64,000 nt of DNA from Cellulophaga baltica (GCF_018861125.1 NZ_JAHKQN010000018.1:124001-188000), one strand, 5' to 3'; positions 1 through 9,495 are shown, numbered from the stretch's first letter. Translations and numbers: made by a program. Notes: generated from the letters alone by a model not told the origin.

Positions 1-351
1 GTGAGTATTAATGAAGGTATAAAAGTACACACAAAGAACTGCCCTAATGCAATTTCACTACAATCCAACTACGCATACCGTATAATAAGTGCAAAATGGA
101 TTGATTCAAGCCAGCAAGAATTTACTTCTGAAATTAGACTTACAGGCATTGATAACTTAGGGTTAATTAGTAGTATTACTGATGTTATTTCAGGAAATAT
201 GCATGTTAACATGCGTAACATTAATTTTAGTACTGATGGCGGTACATTTAAAGGAATTATAACAGTTGTTGTAAAAAACAATGATATACTTAAAAAAGTT
301 ATAAACAATTTAAAGAAGATTAACGGTATTGACAAAGTGACTAGAATTTAA
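1..351 (+). CDS. RelA/SpoT family (p)ppGpp synthetase/hydrolase, C-terminal end (5' truncated)
   Basis: Only the last 116 codons are in the window; the reading frame is open at base 1, so the GTG there is not a start. The visible part reads GIKVHTKNCPNA, the end of the TGS/zinc-finger-like region of long RelA/SpoT (Rel) proteins, followed by an ACT domain from about residue 42 (EIRLTGIDNLGLISSITDVI) to the end. In this family the ACT domain senses the ribosome or amino-acid state and regulates the upstream synthetase and hydrolase domains, which are not seen here. The Fur-family gene follows after 45 nt. Which activities the missing domains keep cannot be judged. Confidence 0.88.
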   Translation: MSINEGIKVHTKNCPNAISLQSNYAYRIISAKWIDSSQQEFTSEIRLTGIDNLGLISSITDVISGNMHVNMRNINFSTDGGTFKGIITVVVKNNDILKKVINNLKKINGIDKVTRI

Positions 352-361
352 ATTTTAGATG

Positions 362-369
362 TACCTTTG
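362..369 (+). promoter_or_regulatory. Candidate -7 box before the Fur-family gene
   Basis: TACCTTTG matches the Bacteroidota -7 consensus TAnnTTTG and lies 27 nt before the Fur-family ATG, after the rel stop codon. No TTG (-33) sits at the usual 17-23 nt distance, so this is a half-supported promoter. Confidence 0.35.
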
Positions 370-396
370 TAATTAAGTAAAGATGCATAAGTTCTT

Positions 397-852
397 ATGA
401 GCGAAAACAAGAACCAAGACATCGTAAAAAATGTCTTTACCAATTTTTTAGAAGAAAACGGGCACAGAAAAACTCCCGAAAGGTACGCTATACTCCAAGA
501 AATTTACGATAGTGAAGAGCATTTTGATATAGAAAGTCTTTATATCAACATGAAAAATAAAAATTATCGTGTAAGTCGTGCTACATTGTATAACACTATT
601 GAACTACTTTTAGATTGCAAGTTGGTACGTAAGCACCAATTTGGCAAAAACCAAGCTCAGTATGAAAAATCATATTTTGATAGGCAACATGATCATGTTG
701 TACTAACAGATACTGGTGAGGTTATTGAGTTTTGCGATCCTCGAATACAGTCAATAAAAAAAACAATAGAAGAGGTTTTTGATATAAAAATCAACACACA
801 CTCACTATACTTCTACGGAACAAGAAATAAAGAAGAAAATACAAATAATTAA
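397..852 (+). CDS. Fur-family metal-responsive repressor lacking the zinc-site cysteines
   Basis: A 151-aa Fur-superfamily regulator. The N-terminal winged helix covers about residues 10-85, with the recognition helix around [15 protein letters not shown] (57-71). The dimerisation domain carries the HDH motif (98-100) and EFCDPRI (111-117). The two CxxC pairs that hold structural zinc in most Fur/PerR proteins are absent: the first position reads LTDT (103-106) and the C-terminal tail NKEEN contains no Cys. Only Cys74 and Cys113 remain. Fur-type proteins repress metal-uptake or peroxide-stress genes; which metal is sensed here is unclear. purA follows after 11 nt, so the two genes are probably co-transcribed. 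Confidence 0.9.
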   Translation: MSENKNQDIVKNVFTNFLEENGHRKTPERYAILQEIYDSEEHFDIESLYINMKNKNYRVSRATLYNTIELLLDCKLVRKHQFGKNQAQYEKSYFDRQHDHVVLTDTGEVIEFCDPRIQSIKKTIEEVFDIKINTHSLYFYGTRNKEENTNN

Positions 853-863
853 CGAATACAATA

Positions 864-2135
864 ATGGCAGTAGATTTACTACTCGGGCTTCAATGGGGAG
901 ACGAAGGAAAAGGAAAAATAGTTGATGTACTAACTCAAAATTATGATATCATTGCTCGTTTTCAAGGTGGGCCAAATGCAGGTCATACATTAGAGTTTGA
1001 CGGAATTAAGCATGTTTTACACACAATTCCTTCTGGTATTTTTCACAAAGGTGCCATAAATATTGTGGGTAACGGTGTTGTAATAGATCCGGTTATTTTC
1101 CAAAAAGAACTTGACAATCTTGAAAAGTTTAATTTAGATATTCCATCTATATTATTAATATCAAGGAAAGCACATTTAATTTTACCAACACACCGTTTAC
1201 TTGATGCAGCTTCTGAAGCATCAAAAGGAAAAGCTAAAATTGGCTCTACTTTAAAAGGTATTGGCCCAACATACATGGACAAAACTGGTCGTAATGGTAT
1301 GCGAATTGGTGATTTAGAGTTTTCTGATTGGAAAGAAAAGTATCGTAACCTAGCTGATAAGCATGAAGCTATGATTAACTTTTACGATGTTGATATTCAG
1401 TATGATTTAAAAGAATTAGAAGAAGATTTCTTTAAAGCTGTTGAAACCTTAAAGAAACTTACTTTTATCGATAGCGAAGAATATTTATTTAATGCACAAC
1501 GTGAAGGTAAAAAAATACTTGCTGAAGGTGCTCAAGGTTCATTATTAGATATTGATTTTGGAACTTACCCTTTTGTAACTTCTTCAAATACTACTGCAGC
1601 TGGTGCTTGTACAGGTTTAGGCGTTGCCCCTAATAAAATTGGTGACGTAAAAGGTATTTTTAAGGCATATACAACCCGTGTTGGTAGTGGGCCTTTCCCT
1701 ACTGAACTTTTTGATGAAGATGGCGCAATAATGGCCAAAGTTGGTAACGAGTTTGGCGCTACTACAGGTAGAGCAAGGCGTTGTGGCTGGTTAGATTTAG
1801 TAGCATTAAAATATGCTGTTCAAATTAATGGCGTAACTGAGTTAATGATGATGAAAGGTGATGTGCTTAGTGGCTTCAAAACACTTAAAGTATGTACTGC
1901 TTATGAATATAAAGGCAAAACTATAACACACTTCCCTTATAATATTGAAGAAGAAAGTGTAACTCCTATTTATTCTGAAATGGATGGTTGGGCTGAAGAT
2001 CTTACTAAGATGAGTAGTTCAGATCAATTACCAGAAACTTTAAACAAGTATATAGATTTCCTTGAAAAGGAATTAGAAGTGCCTATTAAAATTGTTTCAG
2101 TTGGCCCTGACAGAACACAAACAATTTACAGATAA
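864..2135 (+). CDS. purA: Adenylosuccinate synthetase
   Basis: PurA condenses IMP and aspartate with GTP to adenylosuccinate, the first committed step of AMP synthesis. The 423-aa length is standard. The GTP-binding P-loop with catalytic Asp and Lys is QWGDEGKGK near residues 10-18, followed by GGPNAGHT; the IMP-binding stretch GSTLKGIGPTY and the late segment TTGRARRCGWLD are also intact. Cytoplasmic. The ATG at 864 is chosen because the protein begins directly with the conserved AVDLLLGLQWGDEGKG core. It shares an operon with the Fur-family gene and ends at a strong terminator. Confidence 0.98.
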   Translation: MAVDLLLGLQWGDEGKGKIVDVLTQNYDIIARFQGGPNAGHTLEFDGIKHVLHTIPSGIFHKGAINIVGNGVVIDPVIFQKELDNLEKFNLDIPSILLISRKAHLILPTHRLLDAASEASKGKAKIGSTLKGIGPTYMDKTGRNGMRIGDLEFSDWKEKYRNLADKHEAMINFYDVDIQYDLKELEEDFFKAVETLKKLTFIDSEEYLFNAQREGKKILAEGAQGSLLDIDFGTYPFVTSSNTTAAGACTGLGVAPNKIGDVKGIFKAYTTRVGSGPFPTELFDEDGAIMAKVGNEFGATTGRARRCGWLDLVALKYAVQINGVTELMMMKGDVLSGFKTLKVCTAYEYKGKTITHFPYNIEEESVTPIYSEMDGWAEDLTKMSSSDQLPETLNKYIDFLEKELEVPIKIVSVGPDRTQTIYR

Positions 2136-2142
2136 ATTTTAG

Positions 2143-2166
2143 AAGCCACTTTCGAGTGGCTTTTTT
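2143..2166 (+). terminator. Intrinsic terminator after purA
   Basis: Stem AAGCCACT / AGTGGCTT with a TTCG tetraloop, followed by a run of T, 8 nt after the purA stop codon. Confidence 0.9.
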
Positions 2167-2219
2167 ACTTCTATAACTTAAATTTATCTAAATCAACTCA
2201 GCTCTGCTCTAAAATTCGT

Positions 2220-2227
2220 TATTTTTG
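2220..2227 (+). promoter_or_regulatory. Candidate -7 box before the OstA-like gene
   Basis: TATTTTTG matches TAnnTTTG and is 17 nt ahead of the GTG start at 2245, after the purA terminator. No clear -33 TTG. Confidence 0.4.
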
Positions 2228-2244
2228 ATAAAAAAATTACACTA

Positions 2245-3975
2245 GTGCAAAAGCTTTTATATTTTTTACTTTTTGTTATTATTACAAATACAGGATTCTG
2301 CCAAGAACAACCTCCTGAAAACAAACAAATTAACATCATTTACGGTGGTACTTTTTCAAAAGATGAAGCCAAAGCCCCTGGTGCATCAATTTTTAGTAAA
2401 GATGAACGCCAAGTACAATTTGAACACCAAGGTGCTGATGTTTGGTGTGACTATGCTATATTTTATCAAAAAGAAAATAGACTTAAAGCCATAGGTAATA
2501 TTAGGTTACAACAAGGTGACTCTATTCAAATGACTAGTGATAAGGTTGATTATTATGGTGATACAAAGTTAGCAAAAGCATGGGGCAATGTTATTTTAGA
2601 ACAAACACCAGGCATGCGCCTTGAGACTGACACCTTACGTTTTGATCGTGAAAAACAAGAAGCTTATTATCAAGATTTTGGTACTGTAATAGATTCTGCA
2701 AATACACTTACTAGTCAAATAGGAAGGTATTATACCGAAAGTAAAAAATACCAGTTTTTAGATAGCGTGCATATTGATAATGAACAGTATACTGTAGATT
2801 CTAAACAACTAGACTACTACACATCATCAAAAAATGCATATATGTATGGTCCTTCAACTATTACAGGTGAAACCTATAAAATATATTGCGAACGTGGTTT
2901 TTATGATACTAAAATAGAAAGTGGTTACGGTATTAAAAATACTAGAATTGATTATAATGACCGGATTATAGAAGGTGACAGCGTCTACTTCAACAAATTT
3001 AAAAAATTTGCATCAGCAACAAATAATATTGTTATCACTGATACTGTAAACAAAGGAATAATTAGAGCGCATTACGCTGAAGTTTTCAAAGAAAAAGATT
3101 CTGTTTTTGCAACTAAAAGAGCTGTTGCCATTAATTTAGTTGAAAACGACTCATTGTATATGCATGGTGATACTTTAATGATTACAGGAAAGCCAGAACA
3201 TAGAATTCTTAGAGCGTTTAGAAATGCAAAGTTTTACAAAACAGATATGAGTGGTAAAAGTGACTCTATTCATATTGATGAAGTAACTGGAATAACAAAA
3301 CTTATTGGTAAAAAAATTGACTCCACATTAAAAGAAGCCGAATGGTCAAAATTCCATCCTGTAATATGGAATGTAGAAAATCAAATGACTGGTGATAGTA
3401 TTCATTTAATATCAGATACTGTTACCGAAAAATTAGACAGTTTAAAAGTATTAAATAATGCTTTTATTGTATCATTAGATACAATAAGCAAAACAGGATA
3501 CAACCAAGCAAAAGGCAAAAATTTATACGGTAAATTTATTGAAAATGAATTGAGAGAAATAGATTTAATTAAAAACACTGAAGTTATTTACTGGTCGTAC
3601 AATGACGATGCTGAACTTATTGGAATAGATAAAACTATCTGTAGTAAAATAAATATAAAAATGGCCAATAATGATATTGAAGAATTAACATTCTTTACCC
3701 AACCTGATGGTGATTTATTTCCTGAAGCGGATATACCACCCGCCAGCAGGATATTAAAAGGAATGCTCTGGCGTGGTGATGAGCGAATAAAAACTAAAGA
3801 CGATATTTTTGACGAAGATGACAATAATATTGTTCTTCCCGTTATTCAAGGAATAGAGAACCCTATAGATATTGACGCTGAAGAAGAAAAAAGGAGTCAA
3901 AATAGTTCTGATCCTGTGAATAATATTCCACCACCAAAAACGACAACAAAAGAAAAATCTAAAGAGCAAGAATAA
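2245..3975 (+). CDS. OstA-like (LptA-type) LPS-transport protein, exported
   Basis: A 576-aa protein with a GTG start and a clear signal peptide (about residues 1-19, LLYFLLFVIITNTGFC then QEQPP). The body is rich in short beta-strand repeats, such as ADVWCDYAIFYQKENRLKAI followed by IRLQQGDSIQMTSDKVDYYG, typical of the OstA/LptA beta-jellyroll that carries LPS across the periplasm. It is far longer than proteobacterial LptA (about 185 aa), as is usual for OstA-like proteins of Bacteroidota, and its acidic, low-complexity C-terminus (from about 530) is probably disordered. kdsD and lptB elsewhere in the window belong to the same LPS supply line. An aminotransferase gene follows after 6 nt. 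Confidence 0.85.
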   Translation: MQKLLYFLLFVIITNTGFCQEQPPENKQINIIYGGTFSKDEAKAPGASIFSKDERQVQFEHQGADVWCDYAIFYQKENRLKAIGNIRLQQGDSIQMTSDKVDYYGDTKLAKAWGNVILEQTPGMRLETDTLRFDREKQEAYYQDFGTVIDSANTLTSQIGRYYTESKKYQFLDSVHIDNEQYTVDSKQLDYYTSSKNAYMYGPSTITGETYKIYCERGFYDTKIESGYGIKNTRIDYNDRIIEGDSVYFNKFKKFASATNNIVITDTVNKGIIRAHYAEVFKEKDSVFATKRAVAINLVENDSLYMHGDTLMITGKPEHRILRAFRNAKFYKTDMSGKSDSIHIDEVTGITKLIGKKIDSTLKEAEWSKFHPVIWNVENQMTGDSIHLISDTVTEKLDSLKVLNNAFIVSLDTISKTGYNQAKGKNLYGKFIENELREIDLIKNTEVIYWSYNDDAELIGIDKTICSKINIKMANNDIEELTFFTQPDGDLFPEADIPPASRILKGMLWRGDERIKTKDDIFDEDDNNIVLPVIQGIENPIDIDAEEEKRSQNSSDPVNNIPPPKTTTKEKSKEQE

Positions 3976-3981
3976 GTCTAC

Positions 3982-5163
3982 ATGAAAAAAGACTTTTACA
4001 AATACCAAACACAAACATCACCACATCCTTTAGCATTAGAGATTTCACATGCAAAAGGCTGTTATATTTATGACACGGATGGTAATGCACATTTAGATTT
4101 TGTTGCTGGAGTATCAGCTTGTAGTTTGGGGCATTGCCACCCAAAAGTAACAAAAGCTATTAAAGATCAAGTAGATTCTTATGCGCATGTTATGGTCTAT
4201 GGCGAATACATTCAGAAACCCGCTGTAGATTACACCAAATTATTAGCATCATTATTGCCTGCAGAATTACAAACAACATATTTAGTAAATTCTGGCACTG
4301 AGGCTATTGAAGGCGCATTAAAATTAGCCCGCCGAGCAACCGGTAGAACTGAAATAATCGCTGCTCATAAAGCGTACCACGGAAATACTATGGGAAGCTT
4401 AAGTGTAATGGGTTTTGAAGAACGAAAAGGTGCATTTAGACCTTTAATTCCCGATGTGCGTTTTATCCATTTTAATAAGGAACTTGATTTAAAGCAAATA
4501 ACTACAAAAACTGCTGCAGTTATCTTAGAAACCATACAAGGTGGCGCAGGGTTTATTGAACCTACAAAGAACTATTTAAAAAAAGTACGAGACAAATGTA
4601 CCCAAGTTGGCACATTACTTATTTTAGATGAAATACAACCAGGTTTTGGAAGAACAGGAAAACTTTTTGCTTTTGAACATTACAATTGCACGCCCGACAT
4701 TTTAGTAATTGGCAAAGGAATGGCTGGCGGTATGCCAGTCGGTGCTTTTGTTGCTTCGAATAATTTGATGCTACAATTACAAGATGCTCCAAAACTCGGT
4801 CATATTACTACTTTTGGTGGTAATCCTGTTATAGCAGCAGCAAGCTTAGCTACCCTAAAAGAAATAACTACTTCAAACTTAATACCTGAAACATTAGAAA
4901 AAGAAGCCCTATTTAAAAAATATTTACAACATAAATTCATTAAAGAAATTAGAGGAAAAGGCTTAATGCTTGCCCTTATAATGAAAAATTCAGACATAGC
5001 TAACCACCTCATTTTAAACGCAGCAAAAGAAAAGTTAATTCTATTCTGGTTACTATTTGAAGCAAAAGCAGTACGCATTTCACCACCCTTAACCATCTCA
5101 AACAACGAAATTATTGCTGGTTGCGAACAAATAATTAGTATATTAGATACATACGAGAGTTAG
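3982..5163 (+). CDS. Class III PLP-dependent aminotransferase
   Basis: A 393-aa fold-type I class III (omega/ornithine-type) aminotransferase. Seen: the N-terminal DTDGNAHLDFVAGVSACSLG segment, the PLP phosphate-binding NSGTEAIEGALKLAR, the cofactor-stacking AYHGNTMGS, ILDEIQPGFGRTG with the pyridine-N Asp, and the Schiff-base Lys in VIGKGMAGGMPVGA (about residue 245). Enzymes of this class include acetylornithine and 4-aminobutyrate transaminases; no arginine genes are nearby, so the substrate is undetermined. It lies 6 nt behind the OstA-like gene and is likely co-transcribed with it. Confidence 0.9.
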   Translation: MKKDFYKYQTQTSPHPLALEISHAKGCYIYDTDGNAHLDFVAGVSACSLGHCHPKVTKAIKDQVDSYAHVMVYGEYIQKPAVDYTKLLASLLPAELQTTYLVNSGTEAIEGALKLARRATGRTEIIAAHKAYHGNTMGSLSVMGFEERKGAFRPLIPDVRFIHFNKELDLKQITTKTAAVILETIQGGAGFIEPTKNYLKKVRDKCTQVGTLLILDEIQPGFGRTGKLFAFEHYNCTPDILVIGKGMAGGMPVGAFVASNNLMLQLQDAPKLGHITTFGGNPVIAAASLATLKEITTSNLIPETLEKEALFKKYLQHKFIKEIRGKGLMLALIMKNSDIANHLILNAAKEKLILFWLLFEAKAVRISPPLTISNNEIIAGCEQIISILDTYES

Positions 5164-5257
5164 ACTGTTAACTAATTTGTTAATAATATAGATTAAGTAA
5201 CAACACAACTATCGTAAGTAAATACTATTTTTAAAATACACAAAATAGATAAGGCCT

Positions 5258-6658
5258 ATGGCGTTTAATGCAGAAGAAAGACCAAGCCAACCAATTACCA
5301 AGTTTGAATCTATGTTAAAGACTGACGATGTCTATTTCTTTGACGCAGAAGATTTTGAAGATATTATTCATCACTATCTAAACAACGGGAAAATTTCTTT
5401 AGCTAAAAAAGCTATTAAGATTGGTTTGCAACAACATCCTGGTTCAACCGAGCTTAAATTGTTACAAATAGAAGTTTTTGTATTTGAAAATAATTTAGAC
5501 GATGCTGAAAAAATGCTGGATCAGTTACAGCAATTAGATGCTCACAATGAAGAAATTTACATTCAAAGAGCAAACATCTATTCAAAAAAAGACGATCACA
5601 CTACGGCTATCAACCTATTAGAAAAGGCTTTAGACCTAACTGATGATGGTCTTGACATTCATTCTCTCTTGGGTATGGAGTATCTTTTTATGGATGACTT
5701 TGAAATGGCAAAGAAAAATTTCATGAAATGCGTAGAGTTTGATAATGAAGACTACTCTTCACTATACAACGTTATCTACTGTTTTGAATTTTTAGAAGAC
5801 TTTGATGGAGCAATAGTTTATTTAAATGATTATTTAGAAAATAGACCTTATTGTGAAGTAGCTTGGCATCAATTAGGAAAACAATACATTGCAAAAAACA
5901 TGCATAAAGAAGCTTTAAGTGCTTTTGATTTTGCTATTATTTCTGATGATACTTTTATTGGGGCTTATTTTGAGAAAGGCAAAGTGCTTGAAAAGTTAGG
6001 CATGTACAATGAAGCCATAGAAAATTACGAAACTACAATTGCTATTGAAGACCCAACTTCACATGCTTACCTAAGAATAGGAAAATGTCATGAAAAGTTA
6101 GGAAATATGGATATGGCTAAGTATTATTTTTACCATACCGTTCATGAAGATCCGCTTTTAGATAAAGGCTGGCTAGCGATAACAAATTTTTATTATAAGA
6201 TTGAAGATTTTGAAAAAGCAGCTTACTATATTAATAAAGCAATCAATATTGACGGTGAAAATGCATTGTACTGGAAAAAAAGCGGTAAAATAAATACTGC
6301 TTTAAAAAATTATGATGAAGCTGATTTTGCTTTTAAACAAGCTGTTGACTTAGGAAATTACGAACTAGAAACTTGGATTCTTTGGGCTGATGTAGTTCAA
6401 AAAAACAAAGAAGTTGAAGCTGCTATTCAAATATTAAAACAAGGGCGTGAATTTCACCCAGAAGAAACAGCAATACTTTTAAAATTATCCGGAGCTTACA
6501 GTTTATTATCAGAGATACCAAAAGCAACAAAATACATTACAAAAGCTAAATTTTTAAACGCAGATAGCCTTAAAAATTTTCAAGCTAAGTACCCTGGCTT
6601 TTCTAATACTGATTGGATGGAAAACATTATAGAACTTTATAAAAAAGCTTCCAAATAA
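5258..6658 (+). CDS. TPR-repeat protein
   Basis: A 466-aa protein of tandem tetratricopeptide repeats from about residue 40 to 450, with typical W/L-G-Y-A-F-A-P helix pairs (for example ALDLTDDGLDIHSLLGMEYL and SHAYLRIGKCHEKLGNMDMA). There is no signal peptide or membrane segment, so it is probably a cytoplasmic protein-protein scaffold. The N-terminus is acidic (YFFDAEDFEDIIHHYL). DUF368 genes follow after 26 nt on the same strand, which suggests but does not prove a link to envelope work. The binding partner is unknown. Confidence 0.9.
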   Translation: MAFNAEERPSQPITKFESMLKTDDVYFFDAEDFEDIIHHYLNNGKISLAKKAIKIGLQQHPGSTELKLLQIEVFVFENNLDDAEKMLDQLQQLDAHNEEIYIQRANIYSKKDDHTTAINLLEKALDLTDDGLDIHSLLGMEYLFMDDFEMAKKNFMKCVEFDNEDYSSLYNVIYCFEFLEDFDGAIVYLNDYLENRPYCEVAWHQLGKQYIAKNMHKEALSAFDFAIISDDTFIGAYFEKGKVLEKLGMYNEAIENYETTIAIEDPTSHAYLRIGKCHEKLGNMDMAKYYFYHTVHEDPLLDKGWLAITNFYYKIEDFEKAAYYINKAINIDGENALYWKKSGKINTALKNYDEADFAFKQAVDLGNYELETWILWADVVQKNKEVEAAIQILKQGREFHPEETAILLKLSGAYSLLSEIPKATKYITKAKFLNADSLKNFQAKYPGFSNTDWMENIIELYKKASK

Positions 6659-6684
6659 AAAAACTATTTTTGTTTTTTTAGATT

Positions 6685-7602
6685 ATGGAAAACAGAAACG
6701 TATTACAGTATTTTTTTATTACACTAAAAGGTATGGCTATGGGTGCCGCTGATGTTGTACCAGGTGTATCTGGCGGAACAATAGCTTTTATATCTGGTAT
6801 TTACGAAGAGTTAATAGATTCTATTAACAAAGTAGATATATCTTTATTTAAAACTTTAAAAGAAAAAGGATTTAAATCTTTTTGGGAACAAGTAAATGGT
6901 AATTTTTTACTTGCGCTATTTTTAGGTATCGGAATTAGTGTCGTCTCGTTAGCAAAAGGTATTAGTTGGTTACTAATAAACCAACCCGTTCTTTTATGGT
7001 CTTTCTTTTTTGGTCTTGTGGTAGCCAGCATATTGTTTGTAGGTAAATCTATTGAAAAATGGAATGCATCAACAATAGTAATGCTAATCATTGGTACAGG
7101 AGTTGCGTATTATATTACAACCTTACCTCCTTCTGAAAATACAGATAGTCTACCATTTTTGTTTTTATCAGGTGCTTTAGCCATTTGCGCTATGATTTTA
7201 CCAGGTATTTCAGGAGCATTTATACTTGTTCTTTTGGGCTCTTACAAAGTAATTTTAGAGGCTGTACATGAACGAGATTTAAAAATAATAGCTACCGTTG
7301 GTCTTGGAGCAATTTTTGGCCTGTTAAGTTTTGCACGAATTTTAAAATGGATGTTTAAACATTATAAAGATTTAACTTTAGCGGTACTTACTGGTTTTAT
7401 TTTAGGTTCTTTAAATAAAATTTGGCCTTGGAAAAAAGTATTAGAGACAAAAGTGTTTGGTGATAAAATAATTACTGTAGCTGAAGAAAGTGTTTCTCCC
7501 TTTAATTTTGAAGGTGACAACAAATTAGTTTTTGCTATTGTATTAGCAATTATAGGTTTTTCTCTAATTTTATTATTAGAAAAATTAGCATCAAAAAAGT
7601 AA
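6685..7602 (+). CDS. DUF368 family polyprenyl-phosphate translocase, copy 1
   Basis: A 305-aa polytopic membrane protein of the DUF368 family, recently linked to flipping undecaprenyl phosphate back to the cytoplasmic leaflet (PopT-type carriers). The two inverted halves each carry the diagnostic glycine-rich loops: GAADVVPGVSGGTIAFISG (about residues 20-38) and ICAMILPGISGAFILVLLGS (about 167-186). Predominantly hydrophobic helices and a KK C-terminus. It is followed after 10 nt by a second, divergent DUF368 gene and then aroE. The family call is firm; the transport role is by homology. Confidence 0.9.
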   Translation: MENRNVLQYFFITLKGMAMGAADVVPGVSGGTIAFISGIYEELIDSINKVDISLFKTLKEKGFKSFWEQVNGNFLLALFLGIGISVVSLAKGISWLLINQPVLLWSFFFGLVVASILFVGKSIEKWNASTIVMLIIGTGVAYYITTLPPSENTDSLPFLFLSGALAICAMILPGISGAFILVLLGSYKVILEAVHERDLKIIATVGLGAIFGLLSFARILKWMFKHYKDLTLAVLTGFILGSLNKIWPWKKVLETKVFGDKIITVAEESVSPFNFEGDNKLVFAIVLAIIGFSLILLLEKLASKK

Positions 7603-7612
7603 CTCCACTTTT

Positions 7613-8629
7613 ATGTATGAACCACGTACATTATCTGACAAATTTTGGCTAGTTATTAAAGGCTTATTCATGGGAGCTGCAAATAAAGTTCCTGGAGTGT
7701 CTGGTGGTATTGTAGCATTTGTTGGTGGTTTTTACGAAGAGTTTATTTATTCACTTCAAAAAATAAATATTAAAGCATTTAAGCTTTTGTTTAACGGAAG
7801 GTTTAAAAGTTTTTATAAATATACCAATAGTCAATTTTTAGTACTTTTAATTTTTGGGATGCTAGTAAGTTACTTTAGCGTTTCTAAAATTCTAGATTAC
7901 TTTTTAGAACAAAAAGAACTCTATGTCTGGTCATCATTCTTCGGAATGATTTTAGGTTCCATTTACTATATCGCAAAAGATTTTAAACACTGGAATAAAA
8001 AAACAATTCCGACTGGTATAATTGGCTTACTCATAGGTATTGCCATTAGTTACTTAAATCCTGCCACACAAAATGATAATTTAATTTTCATTTTTTTCTG
8101 TGGTATGATTAGTGTATCAGGTATGACTTTACCAGGTTTATCTGGTTCTTTTATTTTAATGTTATTGGGTAATTATGTACTACTTTTAGTAGATTCAGTA
8201 AATGCTTTATATGACACTTTTTCCGAAATAATAAAAGGTGATTTTAGCTTTACTCAAAACTCAAAAAGACTTGATACTTTAAAAATTCTTGCTGTATTCA
8301 CAACAGGATCAACAGTTGGTTTGGTTACTTTATCACATCTATTATCTTATTTATTGAAACATTTTAAGCATATTACGACAGCAGTAATAATTGGTTTTAT
8401 TACGGGTTCACTAGGCGTTGTTTGGCCTTGGAAAAAAACGGTTTTTAAAACAGGATCAGATGGTAATTTAATCCTTGATTCCAACGGAAATAATATTATT
8501 GCTAACTATGAAAGATACATACCTAACTTCTCTAATACAGAAACATGGTGGGCGTTTTTCTTTATTATCATTGGCATTACAATACTTTTAGGTTTAGATT
8601 GGTATGGAAAAAAAAGAAAACAAAATTAG
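7613..8629 (+). CDS. DUF368 family polyprenyl-phosphate translocase, copy 2
   Basis: A 338-aa second DUF368 protein. It keeps both signature loops, GAANKVPGVSGGIVAFVGG near residue 22 and ISVSGMTLPGLSGSFILMLL near residue 165, but differs from copy 1 by an inserted segment after the second loop (roughly residues 195-220) and a longer periplasmic or cytosolic stretch before the last helix. In copy 1 the equivalent loop has D in place of K after GAA. Its last 26 nt overlap the start of aroE. Paralogues side by side suggest non-identical lipid carriers, sides or conditions; this is inference. Confidence 0.88.
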   Translation: MYEPRTLSDKFWLVIKGLFMGAANKVPGVSGGIVAFVGGFYEEFIYSLQKINIKAFKLLFNGRFKSFYKYTNSQFLVLLIFGMLVSYFSVSKILDYFLEQKELYVWSSFFGMILGSIYYIAKDFKHWNKKTIPTGIIGLLIGIAISYLNPATQNDNLIFIFFCGMISVSGMTLPGLSGSFILMLLGNYVLLLVDSVNALYDTFSEIIKGDFSFTQNSKRLDTLKILAVFTTGSTVGLVTLSHLLSYLLKHFKHITTAVIIGFITGSLGVVWPWKKTVFKTGSDGNLILDSNGNNIIANYERYIPNFSNTETWWAFFFIIIGITILLGLDWYGKKRKQN

Positions 8630-9353
8630 ATTTGGCTTAATAGGAAAAGATATAGATTACTCCTTTTCAAGAGCATATTTCACGCAAAAGTTTAAAGATT
8701 TAGGTTTAAACAATCATGAATATGTAAATTTTGATTTTCAAAGTATTGAAGATCTACATGCTGTTTTAAAAGAACAGAAAAATATTCATGGTTTTAATAT
8801 CACCATTCCATACAAACAGGATGTAATGAAATTTCTCACCAGTATTGACCGTAACGCGGAAGCAATTGGTGCCGTAAATACTATAAAATTCACACAAGAT
8901 GGCCTTAAGGGCTTTAATACAGACTACTACGGTTTTCAAAAATCTATTGAACCATTTTTAAAAAAACATCATAAAAAAGCTTTAATTTTTGGTACTGGTG
9001 GTGCATCTAAAGCAATTGCATTTGTTTTAAATGAATTTGGTATCGATTTTAAATTTGTTTCACGTACTGCTAAAGAAAATCAATTCACTTATAACGATTT
9101 GAATGAAGAAATTATAGGAAATCACACTGTATTAATAAACTGTACACCTTTAGGAACTTTTCCTAAAGTAGATGAAAAACCAAATATTCCTTATCAATAC
9201 ATAAACAAAAATCACCTGCTATTTGATTTGATTTACAATCCTGAAAAAACTGCTTTTCTTTTAGAGGGGAAATCTCGTGGTGCTCAAATAAAAAACGGCG
9301 ACAAAATGTTAGAACTTCAGGCTGAAAAGTCTTGGGAGATTTGGAACAGTTAA
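8604..9353 (+). CDS. aroE: Shikimate dehydrogenase
   Basis: AroE reduces 3-dehydroshikimate to shikimate with NADPH in aromatic amino-acid synthesis. At 249 aa it is slightly short of the usual 270-280, as is common in Bacteroidota. Seen: the substrate site YSFSRAYFTQKF near residues 19-30, the catalytic Lys region FNITIPYKQDVM (about 73-84), GAVNTIK, and the Rossmann loop IFGTGGASKAIAF near 128. The ATG at 8604 is the first codon preceding a conserved start (KIRFGLIGKDIDYSFS) and lies inside the end of the upstream DUF368 gene, so translation is probably coupled. Confidence 0.95.
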   Translation: MEKKENKIRFGLIGKDIDYSFSRAYFTQKFKDLGLNNHEYVNFDFQSIEDLHAVLKEQKNIHGFNITIPYKQDVMKFLTSIDRNAEAIGAVNTIKFTQDGLKGFNTDYYGFQKSIEPFLKKHHKKALIFGTGGASKAIAFVLNEFGIDFKFVSRTAKENQFTYNDLNEEIIGNHTVLINCTPLGTFPKVDEKPNIPYQYINKNHLLFDLIYNPEKTAFLLEGKSRGAQIKNGDKMLELQAEKSWEIWNS

Positions 9354-9495
9354 AGTCTCATTTACAGCAACAAACAAAGTTTTAACTCAAATTTCCACAC
9401 GTTAAGTACAAGTTTTCACCATCATTTTTTTGGTATGTACTAGGTTGTTACTATATTACCGATGAAATAGGCAAAAAAAGCCAAATACGTACATA

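Noticed and set aside
3754-4014. Many 60-130-codon frames on the opposite strand of long genes (for example 3754-4014, 30075-30461, 47894-48226, 59058-59378)
   Set aside because: They lie inside strongly supported genes, lack start context and have the residue bias of reversed A/T-rich codons; treated as shadows.
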